64,000 nt of DNA, from NCBI GenBank assembly GCA_951812525.1, contig OX638316.1:2722506-2786505 (forward strand). Direction: 5' to 3'. This document shows, piece after piece, positions 46,921 to 55,195 of this stretch; position 1 is the stretch's first letter, and the number at the start of each line of letters is the position of its first letter. This DNA is from an uncultured Poribacteria bacterium. GTDB taxonomy: Bacteria; Poribacteria; WGA-4E; WGA-3G. The notes under the pieces were generated by a model. It was given only the letters and a program-made list of their open reading frames with translations, did not search any database and had not been told where the DNA came from. The position numbers and the translations under genes were made by a program.

Positions 46921-47760
46921 CGGTTCACTCATCCGCTCCCGTGCTTGACGCGAGAGTTCTGCCAAATGTCCATCGTTTGCCCTGACCTGTTCGAGGTGTA
47001 TCCACCGTTCCGAGGTTGCCGTACGCACCATCTTCTCGCCATATTTCCGATCAATCCAGAACCGCGCAGAGCCGCCGATGTAGGCTTGCAACGCATCTAA
47101 TTTGTCATCGGGATATCGTTGACATAGATTCATAGTAAACATACGTCGCCATTGCCCACCACCGAAAGCCGCATGCTTCGTATTATGATTGAACAACACC
47201 AGATCACCAGGGGTCGTTTCAAAAGCCACTGCTGGAATATCCCGTCCATGTACTTCCCAAAGTTCTTGGCTCTTCCCGACCTGCTTTGCGAGCCCATCCG
47301 CATAGTTATCACCAAACAAATGGCTACCCGGAATAACGCGGAGCGCACCAGTATCCCGTGTCAGTGGATCGAGGTAGAATGCAATCTTAATATGCATCGG
47401 ATCTTCCAACTTGTGTCCACCGTCCGAGTGCCATCCCGTATCACCAACATAGAAATTGCCATCGCTGCCCATATAGTTGAAATCATCGCCGAGCAACGCC
47501 TTCGCAATCGCCAGAATCCTCGGATCATCCAACAGTGAACACAATTCTTCGTGCTGATCAATAAACGGAACGATGCAAGAACGAGCAGTTCCCTCATGTG
47601 GTTTACCGTCATGACCGCCGCCTCTCTCCTGCCAAACGGTTTCAAAAGCATCCTGAATCGCCGTGATCCGATCTGCCATCAGTTGTGGAAAACTGAGGTA
47701 GCCGAACATTTTAAAAAAACTAATTTCCGAATCGGTCATACTGAAATCGTGCTGATTCAT
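46909..47760 (-). CDS. Phytanoyl-CoA dioxygenase (PhyH) family protein 1
   Basis: A 283-residue Fe(II)/2-oxoglutarate-dependent oxygenase. The iron triad is visible as H111-S-D113 in DTGWHSDGGH plus H196 in NTKHAAFGGG, and R205/R206 are candidates for 2-oxoglutarate binding. ATG 47760, behind GGAGGGTG, is preferred to TTG 47775. Family members hydroxylate diverse small molecules; the substrate is unknown. Not similar enough to the second PhyH (51155) to be a recent duplicate. Confidence 0.87.
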   Translation of the reverse strand: MNQHDFSMTDSEISFFKMFGYLSFPQLMADRITAIQDAFETVWQERGGGHDGKPHEGTARSCIVPFIDQHEELCSLLDDPRILAIAKALLGDDFNYMGSDGNFYVGDTGWHSDGGHKLEDPMHIKIAFYLDPLTRDTGALRVIPGSHLFGDNYADGLAKQVGKSQELWEVHGRDIPAVAFETTPGDLVLFNHNTKHAAFGGGQWRRMFTMNLCQRYPDDKLDALQAYIGGSARFWIDRKYGEKMVRTATSERWIHLEQVRANDGHLAELSRQARERMSEPSRG

Positions 47761-48081
47761 CGCTACACCCTCCAATTTCGTACAGGGACCGTGCTTGATA
47801 CGGAAACCTTGAAGTTGTTTCCGTAATCAGAAAAAATCTGGACATTAATACGCCATCATATCACATCTGCATTTAATTATGCAATCCACTCTTCTGTAAA
47901 AAGAATCTCCATATTCTGATGCATTACTGCTGATAGCTGACCGTTAATAATCTTAGTTCAGACAATCCACTACTCACTGCTGACTGCCAATTGCCAACTG
48001 CTAATTGCCAATAAATATTTGCCATATTCATAAATTAATGTTACTATAAATTCAAGATTCTTACCTGCTGAAAGGTTATGG
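47761..48081. other. Gene-free spacer with short repeated phrases
   Basis: From about 47925 the sequence consists of repeated phrases (TGCTGACTGCCAATTGCCAA, CTGCTAATTGCC) found as tails of the hairpin repeats, preceded by TTCAGACAATCCACTACT. A candidate promoter lies at 48019-48047. Confidence 0.6.
48019..48047 (+). promoter_or_regulatory. Candidate promoter for the ABC-2 permease
   Basis: TTGCCA (48019-48024), 17-base spacer, TACTAT (48042-48047). Moderate match to consensus. Confidence 0.35.
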
Positions 48082-48876
48082 ATGGCTATCAACTCCAAGT
48101 CGTTTCCCGCCTATTTTGCGCTTTTTAAAGTAACGTTCCGCCAGATGTTCTGGAGTCGCCGAACTGTCCTAATTCTGCTCGGATGTCTACTACCGATTGT
48201 GATTGCGCTTGTGTTTCGTTTCGTCGTACGCGGCGGTGGAATGGTAAACCGATTCGTTCCACAGATAACACTGATTTTATACGGACTCTTGGTGAACCTA
48301 TGCTCGATTTTTTATGGCACCGCAATCATTTCCGATGAAATTGATGGCAAAGGTCTGACGTATCTTCAGATGCGACCACTCCGTAAATCGGTAATTCTGC
48401 TCAGTAAGTTCGCGGCTTACATCCTTGGTGTTGTTGCCATCATTGCCGCATCACACCTGATTATGACAGGCATTATGGCGACACACCCAAAAATGGAAAA
48501 GAGTGTGCTCTTTCAATTTGGGATGAGTCTGCGTTACACTGCAACAATGGCGTTGGCATTGTTGGCTTACGGCGCACTCGCAGCGGCTTTGGCAGCCAGG
48601 TTTAAAAATCCAGTCCTGTGGGGGCTACTATTCGTGATGGGATGGGAAAATATTACCGCTGTTCCTCTCATGGCGACCGCAATAAAACGATTATCTATAG
48701 CGCACTACCTTTTCGCACTATTTCCACGTTACAAGCTACCCCGGAGCATGTTTAATGATTTCTTGGGTGCCTCGCCGCCGTCGGTATGGGTAGCACTTTT
48801 GGTCATCTGCGTGCTAACAGTAGTACTCCTGTACGTCGCTATCAGAATTTTCCGAGGGCGCGAATACTTGATGTAA
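48082..48876 (+). CDS. ABC-2 type transporter permease
   Basis: A 264-residue membrane protein with six hydrophobic helices and the ABC-2 pattern: N-terminal FKVTFRQMFWSRRTVLILLG, then IISDEIDGKGLTYLQMRPLR (the cytosolic coupling segment typical of the family), and a helical rest. No ATPase gene lies next to it, so its partner must be elsewhere. Cargo unknown. Confidence 0.82.
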   Translation: MAINSKSFPAYFALFKVTFRQMFWSRRTVLILLGCLLPIVIALVFRFVVRGGGMVNRFVPQITLILYGLLVNLCSIFYGTAIISDEIDGKGLTYLQMRPLRKSVILLSKFAAYILGVVAIIAASHLIMTGIMATHPKMEKSVLFQFGMSLRYTATMALALLAYGALAAALAARFKNPVLWGLLFVMGWENITAVPLMATAIKRLSIAHYLFALFPRYKLPRSMFNDFLGASPPSVWVALLVICVLTVVLLYVAIRIFRGREYLM

Positions 48877-48897
48877 CGTGACTTCGATAAAGAGGAC

Positions 48898-48960
48898 TTG
48901 TACCGCAAACTGTTAGTTTGCGAGACTTCGCTAACATCTGTATCCTTATGTCGAACTCAC
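48898..48960. repeat. Hairpin GCAAACT-GTT-AGTTTGC and GTCGAACTCAC motif
   Basis: GCAAACT (48905-48911) pairs with AGTTTGC (48915-48921) around GTT; a related, partly decayed copy (ACCACAAACTGTTAGTTGGT) is at about 42758-42778. Downstream, TTATGTCGAACTCAC at 48946-48960 matches the motif at 3411. Confidence 0.6.
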
Positions 48961-49007
48961 CTTAACGTAACGGGGATTTCAATCAGACATCGCGAGGCTA
49001 AGAGAAA

Positions 49008-49985
49008 TTGACAAACCAGACGCAGAACTACCACGTCCGAGAAAACCAGCATGGCACCCGCTTGGACAGGTTTTTAATCAGCACAGTTGAAGGCGTATCG
49101 CGGACCTATCTCCAAAAGTTGATTCGCAGTGGTGAGGTCACTGTCAACGACAAAGTAGTCAAGCAACCCAGCTATCAACTTCAGCACGGTGATCGGGTCT
49201 GTTTGACGCTGCCCGCACCGCGTCCTTTAGACACCCTACAGCCTGAAAAGATTGCTCTTGACATCCTTTACGAGGATAGCCACTTAATCGTATTGAACAA
49301 ACCTGCCCGGATGCTTGTTCATCCCGCAAATGGAGTGAACGTCGGAACGCTCGTCAACGCACTCCTTGCCCACTGTAGTACAGATCTCTCCGGTATCGGC
49401 GGCATAGAGAGACCTGGGATTGTCCACAGGTTGGACAAGGATACCTCAGGGATTCTGGTCGTTGCGAAAACGGATGTTGTGCATCGTGGACTCTCCGTTC
49501 AATTTGAGCGGCATAGCATTACCCGCCAGTATATCGCTGTGGTGTGCGGTATGCTTACCAAAACCACTGGCACAGTTGATGCGCAAATTGCCCGAAGTCG
49601 GCGAGACAGACGGCGCATGACAACAGTTGAGACCGGTGGACGACACGCCGTTACACACTATGAAGTTTTAGAAACATATCCTAAATTCGCTCTTATGCAA
49701 CTCACGTTGGAAACTGGACGGCTCCATCAGATTCGAGTGCATCTACAACATATCGGTCATCCGGTAGCGGGAGACACAATTTATGGCGGTGAGCAGCGTG
49801 CCTTAAACGATGCCGATACGCCTCAGTTGAAACAGGCACTCACACAGCTCAAACGGCAGGCACTACACGCACGTCTGCTCGGATTTGTACATCCCGCTAC
49901 AGACGAAAATTTAACCTTTTCAGCACCAATGCCGAAAGATATACAACAGCTCGTAGACGCATTACAGATGTCTCAAAACGCTTAA
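49008..49985 (+). CDS. RluA-family 23S rRNA pseudouridine synthase (RluD-like)
   Basis: A 325-residue enzyme with an N-terminal S4 RNA-binding domain (GTRLDRFLISTVEGVSRTYL) and the RluA catalytic motif HRLDKDTSGILV with the nucleophilic Asp143. ETGRLHQIRVHLQHIGHPVA is the other family block. The start is TTG 49008; AGAGAAA lies just upstream. Length and domain order fit RluD, but the target uridines cannot be assigned. Confidence 0.93.
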   Translation: MTNQTQNYHVRENQHGTRLDRFLISTVEGVSRTYLQKLIRSGEVTVNDKVVKQPSYQLQHGDRVCLTLPAPRPLDTLQPEKIALDILYEDSHLIVLNKPARMLVHPANGVNVGTLVNALLAHCSTDLSGIGGIERPGIVHRLDKDTSGILVVAKTDVVHRGLSVQFERHSITRQYIAVVCGMLTKTTGTVDAQIARSRRDRRRMTTVETGGRHAVTHYEVLETYPKFALMQLTLETGRLHQIRVHLQHIGHPVAGDTIYGGEQRALNDADTPQLKQALTQLKRQALHARLLGFVHPATDENLTFSAPMPKDIQQLVDALQMSQNA

Positions 49986-50025
49986 CTAACAACCGATAAC
50001 TGATAACCATTAAGGAAATCTATAT

Positions 50026-51012
50026 ATGGAATATGTCAATTTTGGAAAAGCAGGGGTTAAAGTGAGTCCACTCGCTTTAGGCTTGGGATTAAGAGGACAG
50101 GCTGACGCAAATGATGCCCAGAGGCTTGTTGAACACGCCATTGACTCCGGTATCAACTTCATCGATTGCGCTAACATCTATGGACTTATGGACGATCGCG
50201 CCAACATCGGTCGCTCTGAGGAGGTCCTCGGCAAAGCGATTCAAGGAAAACGCGATGACGTGGTAATTACATCAAAGGTTTTCAGTCAGATCGGTCCAGG
50301 TCCAAACGACGCTGGTTTATCGCGATACCATATCATGCGTGAGATTGAACGTTCCTTGAAACGACTCAATACGGATCATATCGATATCTATCTCATTCAT
50401 GCCTATGATGAGTTGACACCACAGGAAGAGACGATTCGCGCAATGGATGATCTCGTGCATTCAGGCAAGGTGCGCTATATCGGCTGCTGTAATCATCAGG
50501 CATGGCAAGCATGTAAAGCACTCTGGATCGCCGATAAAATCAACGCAACGCCTTATATGTGTATTCAGAATATGTATAACCTGCTGAATCGAGATATGGA
50601 AACAGAACTGTTCGGCTTAGTCCGTGAGGAAGGGCTTGGTGTTATGTGTTACAGCCCGTTAGCGGTAGGTCTGTTGAGTGGTGTTTATTCACCAAACGAA
50701 CCACCACCGCCTGGCACTTTGTGGGCGACACGATTACGTGATGACTTTGCCCAACGAATGAGCGGTGCTACTGGAGAGGTAGTCTTAACCCTCAAGCGAC
50801 TCGCAGCGGAGTTGGGCAAAACGCCTGCGCAACTTGCTGTAGCGTGGGTGCTCTCGCATCCAGAAGTTACAGTCGCAATCAGTGGGAGCGACACAATCGA
50901 ACAACTTGACGACACGCTTGGCGGTGTCGGTTGGGAACTCGACGCTCAAGTTCGGGAAGAATTAGATGAGGTATCCAGTTCGTTTGTCCGTCTAATCGCA
51001 CCACCCGCTTAA
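50026..51012 (+). CDS. Aldo/keto reductase
   Basis: A 328-residue NADPH-dependent TIM-barrel oxidoreductase. The catalytic tetrad can be placed: Asp and Tyr in NFIDCANIYG, Lys in VVITSKVF, His in IYLIHAYDE. The coenzyme region GKTPAQLAVAWVLSHPEVTV and AISGSDTIEQL are present. It resembles the L-glyceraldehyde/potassium-channel-beta-like branch of the family; substrate unknown. Confidence 0.9.
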   Translation: MEYVNFGKAGVKVSPLALGLGLRGQADANDAQRLVEHAIDSGINFIDCANIYGLMDDRANIGRSEEVLGKAIQGKRDDVVITSKVFSQIGPGPNDAGLSRYHIMREIERSLKRLNTDHIDIYLIHAYDELTPQEETIRAMDDLVHSGKVRYIGCCNHQAWQACKALWIADKINATPYMCIQNMYNLLNRDMETELFGLVREEGLGVMCYSPLAVGLLSGVYSPNEPPPPGTLWATRLRDDFAQRMSGATGEVVLTLKRLAAELGKTPAQLAVAWVLSHPEVTVAISGSDTIEQLDDTLGGVGWELDAQVREELDEVSSSFVRLIAPPA

Positions 51013-51034
51013 CCGCAATCCACAAAAAACAGAA

Positions 51035-51140
51035 AGAGGCGAATCTTCGGATCCGCCTCTATACTTCGCTGACGAGGTATCCCAACCTCGCTAATTTTCC
51101 TCAAGTTTGATAGGCGAGGTATCCCAACCTAGCCACTGAC
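51035..51140. repeat. UUCG-loop hairpin followed by two hairpin repeats
   Basis: AGAGGCGAATC (51035-51045), loop TTCG, GATCCGCCTCT (51050-51060), one mismatch; no T-run follows, so it is a weak terminator at best. Then come two GACGAGGTATCCCAACCTCG-type copies, at about 51071-51090 and 51111-51134 (the second with one arm mismatch, CCTAGCC), and an ACTGACAGCC tail. Confidence 0.75.
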
Positions 51141-51154
51141 AGCCAACCACCAAC

Positions 51155-52324
51155 TTACAACTTTTGATACCGTTCCCATGCATCGCCTGCAGCAGCGGCT
51201 TGACGCTCCAATTCCGTTCGCCAGCCAACAACTTCGCCAGCCTTAATACGCTGGATATCAAAGCCGGCATAGCGATCCTCAAGCGTATCGCCGAGTTTGT
51301 GTCTCGCAGCCCAGCGGTCCCATGCCGTCTTCATCCATTCGTGTGGAAGCGCATCACGGACAGCAGGATCAAGCATCCATGCAAACCGCGCATCGGCGAC
51401 TGTTGGCTCCTCATCCGAAGGACCACCCCACTTCGACCATCCGATTGCTAAGGTGTTGCGCTCACGTTCTGGCACGCAGTGTCCGGTATGGATTGTCACA
51501 CCGTTGCGGATGAGGGCTTCTCCGGGTTTGAGACGGATTGCGACTTGTCCGGGCAACGGATCCTTACCGTTCCAACTCGGTGTATAGGGTACGCCTTGGT
51601 CCTTCATGGATTTCGGGAGTAGCACATCATGTTCAAGCGGTGTCCGCCATCGATGGTGACTCCCTGGAATGAGTTCATGGCATTCGTCGTCTGTGAGTGC
51701 GAGGAACATACTCACGCCGTTACGCTGCGTAATGGACTTCTCGTTATTTTCCTGAATCTCTTTCCAACGGGCGCGCTCGACCTCCTCGGAATAGGCTTCG
51801 GGACCTTCTCCACGGTCGGCTTCTTGTGAGTGGTAACTTTTCCCTGTGCCCCACCATGTGGTGTCTCGGTGCCATCCAAGTCTGTTCTCCTTTTTGCGCG
51901 GGTTGCACCAGAGAAGGATGTTCGTCATCACAAGGTCTTCAGGCTTCGCGCCGGTCCACGATTCGACGAAGCCAGTGAAATCTGGCGATCCGTAAAATTC
52001 AGCGAAAACAGATTCTTTAAATGCGGGATGGATTAAACCTCGGATTGCCCACGGCTCATTCTCGCCTGCGCGGTGTACATACCCCTTTGAGCAGTCTATT
52101 GTGTCGTAGCCGTTCTCTGGCGCACACGCCTGCGTAACCCGTCGACCTGCCTCCCGGAGAATGGGAATCCACGGATTGCCAACAAAATCGGTAATAATGA
52201 CGAAACCGTGCTCTCTCAAGTGAGCCAATCTTTCAGGCGTCGGTCCTGGTGCCGAAAGTTCAGGTTTTGAATCAGCAAAAGCCGGAGCGCGATAAACCTC
52301 CGTTGATGCTTGATTGGTATCCAT
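51155..52324 (-). CDS. Phytanoyl-CoA dioxygenase (PhyH) family protein 2
   Basis: A 389-residue Fe(II)/2-oxoglutarate oxygenase, longer than the first. The metal motif is H152-R-D154 in LGWHRDTTWWG; the distal His lies in TIHTGHCVPERERNT, with an Arg nearby for 2-oxoglutarate. FLALTDDECHELIPGSHHRW is the usual core strand region. A C-terminal extension of about 90 residues is rich in Trp and Arg. Substrate unknown. Confidence 0.87.
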   Translation of the reverse strand: MDTNQASTEVYRAPAFADSKPELSAPGPTPERLAHLREHGFVIITDFVGNPWIPILREAGRRVTQACAPENGYDTIDCSKGYVHRAGENEPWAIRGLIHPAFKESVFAEFYGSPDFTGFVESWTGAKPEDLVMTNILLWCNPRKKENRLGWHRDTTWWGTGKSYHSQEADRGEGPEAYSEEVERARWKEIQENNEKSITQRNGVSMFLALTDDECHELIPGSHHRWRTPLEHDVLLPKSMKDQGVPYTPSWNGKDPLPGQVAIRLKPGEALIRNGVTIHTGHCVPERERNTLAIGWSKWGGPSDEEPTVADARFAWMLDPAVRDALPHEWMKTAWDRWAARHKLGDTLEDRYAGFDIQRIKAGEVVGWRTELERQAAAAGDAWERYQKL

Positions 52325-52423
52325 TGTTATGCCTCCTTTGAGCGTTCTGAAACATTGTCGAAATTTGAGATTGTACTATCATGCACTTTCACGAATTAAT
52401 CAAGCCCACGTCTCCACTGTAAG

Positions 52424-52523
52424 TTAGGTTTTCAACTGCACCAATTTTACGCTATGATGCTGGCGAGGTTTCCCAACCTCGCCACTGACAACTGGCTGCC
52501 GATAGCTGACTGCTGACAGCCCT
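52424..52523. repeat. Hairpin repeats upstream of the PhyH gene
   Basis: A GCGGTTTTCAACTGCACC-type fragment near 52424, then GGCGAGGTT (52462-52470), loop TCCC, AACCTCGCC (52475-52483), with tail ACTGACAACTGGCTGCCGAT and GCTGACTGCTGACAGCC. Confidence 0.8.
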
Positions 52524-53555
52524 CTAATGCATCTGAACCGAAAGCACATAACTCAAGATCGTCACCAAAAGCCATGTACCAACCAATACTATGCCGAACG
52601 GACGTTTCAACTGGTCGCCCGACACAAAAATGCCGATCCGGAAGACAATCAGAATAAACAACATCGCTGGGAACAAGAACTGGAAGAACTGGCCATCTGC
52701 TTGCAAGCCCCCGGGCGTAGCAGCCGCTGAGACGCCTGCTACAAACAGCACGTTCAGGATATCCGCACCGATAATATTCCCTACTGCTAATTCACCGTGT
52801 CCACGCCTAACCGCCGTTATCGCTGTCACCAGTTCTGGAAGCGACGTGCCAAACGCAACGAGCGTCGCCGAAATAATATGCTTCGGTACACCAATCCGTT
52901 CCGCCATGATACTCACACTCGGAATCAAGATCTGTGCAGAAATAACAATAATGGCAATTGACAAGATGAGTTTAATAAGTGTACCGGATGTCCCTGTTTC
53001 CTCTGCCTCTTCTGTAGCGTCAGCATTCGCGCCTGTTTCACCTGCCCATCGGATGGACTGCCAAATATATAGTGCCAAAAGCACAACAAAGACAAAACCT
53101 ACGAGTTGTGGAAGCGCACCACCTTGCGTGAAAAGTTTCGCTGGAGAGGTCCACGGGAAGCAGCCTACTACTAAAAGAAACCCCGCACCTACCTGCACAT
53201 TTGACAACCGTGATGCCAGTTTTCGATTGAGAGGTAGCGGGGCAATCAGGGACGCCAATCCCAAGATAAGACCTGTATCACAAATAATCGAACCGACGGC
53301 GTTGCCAAGTGCCAGTCCCGGTTTACCTTGTATCGCCGATAGCACAGAAACCGCCGCTTCTGGGGTAGTCGTCCCGATGCTCACAATCGTAGCACCGATG
53401 ACCGCTTTCCCTAAGCCCCATCGGGTTGAAAGGAGGACGGCTTCGTCAACAAGCCAATCTGCCCCTTTACCGAGTGTATAAAGCGTCACCGCAATTATCA
53501 GAAAAAGGAACGGACTCGCTAACCCACCAACAAGATCTGTAATCCACTGTTCCAT
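52524..53555 (-). CDS. Calcium/sodium-cation exchanger (CaCA family)
   Basis: A 343-residue antiporter with ten or more hydrophobic helices and two alpha repeats: GATIVSIGTTTPEAAVSVLS with GNAVGSIICDTGLILGL, and ATLVAFGTSLPELVTAI with GNIIGADILNVLFVAG. ATG 53555 follows GGTGGAG and replaces the start at 53630. An acidic cytosolic loop (ADATEEAEETG) separates the halves. It likely exports Ca2+ or moves K+/Na+; ion choice is not evident. Confidence 0.88.
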   Translation of the reverse strand: MEQWITDLVGGLASPFLFLIIAVTLYTLGKGADWLVDEAVLLSTRWGLGKAVIGATIVSIGTTTPEAAVSVLSAIQGKPGLALGNAVGSIICDTGLILGLASLIAPLPLNRKLASRLSNVQVGAGFLLVVGCFPWTSPAKLFTQGGALPQLVGFVFVVLLALYIWQSIRWAGETGANADATEEAEETGTSGTLIKLILSIAIIVISAQILIPSVSIMAERIGVPKHIISATLVAFGTSLPELVTAITAVRRGHGELAVGNIIGADILNVLFVAGVSAAATPGGLQADGQFFQFLFPAMLFILIVFRIGIFVSGDQLKRPFGIVLVGTWLLVTILSYVLSVQMH

Positions 53556-54003
53556 TAACTCCACCTTTCGAGAACGTATAGAATATTTGTTTTCAAAGAA
53601 TAGCGTAGCATATACCTTGGGCGAAGTCAAGCAGGTTTTGGGTTAGAGCATTTGTGAATTATAAACACATAAACGCTCTACCTACGCTGACGAGGCACCC
53701 AAACCGCTCTGGTCTTCCTTTAAAATTAGTAGACCTCTTTTTCCAAGCTCCAGAAATAAATCGTCAATCTTGCAAAAAGGTGATATGATATGCAAAGGGA
53801 AATCCTTGTGGTAACAGTTTAGGTTACCGCTTATATCATACGGGTTCTTTCTAACATACTCCTATTTTTTTACCGAACTCACGTTTAGGGAAGCGAATTT
53901 TGTGGTCAGACAAAGTTTCCACGCTGTACTTGTGAGAGGAAGTGCTCTCTCGCATACTAAAACTTGCTCAAAGTGGACAGAATTAACACAAAGGATGTCA
54001 ACT
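53556..54003. other. Gene-free spacer before the lyase gene
   Basis: Contains a hairpin GTGGTAAC (53808-53815)/GTTACCGC (53823-53830), a decayed GACGAGGCACCCAAACCGC repeat near 53689, and ACCGAACTCACGTT (53872-53885), the recurring motif. The in-frame ATG/GTG starts before 54004 have no ribosome site. Confidence 0.6.
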
Positions 54004-55146
54004 ATGCAGCAGACAACGAACCGTCATATTGCCCAATCACTCCGATCGGATACGACGTTTATCCACGATGTTCCACTCGACAACACCGTTATCTTTCGAG
54101 GCGATGGAGAACCGAAAACACCTTTGACAATGCTACAGCGACTTGCTGAGTTCGATCAAGAATTTACGCTTGAAGCCGACAACTACTCCCTCGGTGGCAA
54201 TGTCGAACAGCTTGAAAAAAAATGTGCTGAAATGTTGGGTAAGGAGGCGGCGGTCTTTATGCCGACTGGTACGCTCGCCAATCATCTTGCCATCCGGAAG
54301 CTCTGCGGTGTCAAACCGCGTGCGATTGTACAGGAGCAAAGTCATCTCTACAATGACAGCGGTGATTGTGCAACGCGGCTCAGTAACATAAACCTCGTGC
54401 CCTTGGCAAAGGGTCGTCCCTATTTTACGCTCGAAGCATTGAAAGCCGCAGTAGAGCAGGCAGAAAACGGAAGGGTCGTCAATCCGGTTGGGGCTGTGAT
54501 GGTCGAAAGCCCTGTGCGCCGCCAGTCGGGGAAAATTATGCCGTTTGCTGAAATGAAGGCAGTAACAGACTACTGCCGAGACAAACAGATTGGGAGTCAT
54601 CTTGATGGTGCGCGACTCTATATGATGTCAGGTGCTACCGGCATTCTGCCTGCCGATTATGCAGCGTTGTTTGATACGGTGTATGTGTCGTTGTATAAAT
54701 ACTTTGGAGCACCGTTCGGGGCGATCTTAGCAGGCGCGGCTGAGTTCATAGACGGGCTGTATCATGACCGTCGTATGTTTGGAGGTGGCTTGGCATCTGC
54801 AAACTTTGCAGCAGCATTGGCACTTCAAGGCATAAGTGGATTTGAGGAGCGTTTCAATCGTGCTATGGCACAGGCAACAGCACTTTTTGATAAAATCAAC
54901 GCCCTGGACGGCATCAATGTTGAGCCTTTTAAGCACGGTTCTAATATATTTCCACTGGAGTTAGCATCGGATGTTGATAGTAAGCGTTTCGTCAAGACGC
55001 TTGAAGAGCATTCAGTATCTGTATCTCCGCCGGATAGCGATCGCTCCCGACGTATTATGCTTACTGTGAACCCAACCATATTACGTCAGGATATCCATAG
55101 TCTACGCTTCGCCTTTGAACGCGCGAACGAAAAGGGTCAACGATGA
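54004..55146 (+). CDS. Threonine-aldolase-like / beta-eliminating lyase-family PLP enzyme
   Basis: A 380-residue fold-type I PLP enzyme. LEADNYSLGGNVEQLEKKCA, ALGKEAAVFMPTGTLANHLA-type block (here GKEAAVFMPTGTLANHL), HLDGARLY (the PLP-ring Asp) and the Schiff-base Lys in VSLYKYFGAPFGA are visible. ATG 54004 follows AAGGA by eight bases. Members cleave threonine or other beta-hydroxy amino acids; the substrate here is not known, and the extended N-terminus and divergence from LtaE leave room for another lyase. Confidence 0.85.
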   Translation: MQQTTNRHIAQSLRSDTTFIHDVPLDNTVIFRGDGEPKTPLTMLQRLAEFDQEFTLEADNYSLGGNVEQLEKKCAEMLGKEAAVFMPTGTLANHLAIRKLCGVKPRAIVQEQSHLYNDSGDCATRLSNINLVPLAKGRPYFTLEALKAAVEQAENGRVVNPVGAVMVESPVRRQSGKIMPFAEMKAVTDYCRDKQIGSHLDGARLYMMSGATGILPADYAALFDTVYVSLYKYFGAPFGAILAGAAEFIDGLYHDRRMFGGGLASANFAAALALQGISGFEERFNRAMAQATALFDKINALDGINVEPFKHGSNIFPLELASDVDSKRFVKTLEEHSVSVSPPDSDRSRRIMLTVNPTILRQDIHSLRFAFERANEKGQR

Positions 55147-55195
55147 ACGAATTGCCCGTACATTAACCCTTTTTTTCTACACCGAACTCACGTAA

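Noticed and set aside
52591-53481. 296-codon plus-strand frame over the cation exchanger
   Set aside because: Antisense to a gene with two clear alpha repeats; the translation is compositionally biased and unrecognised.
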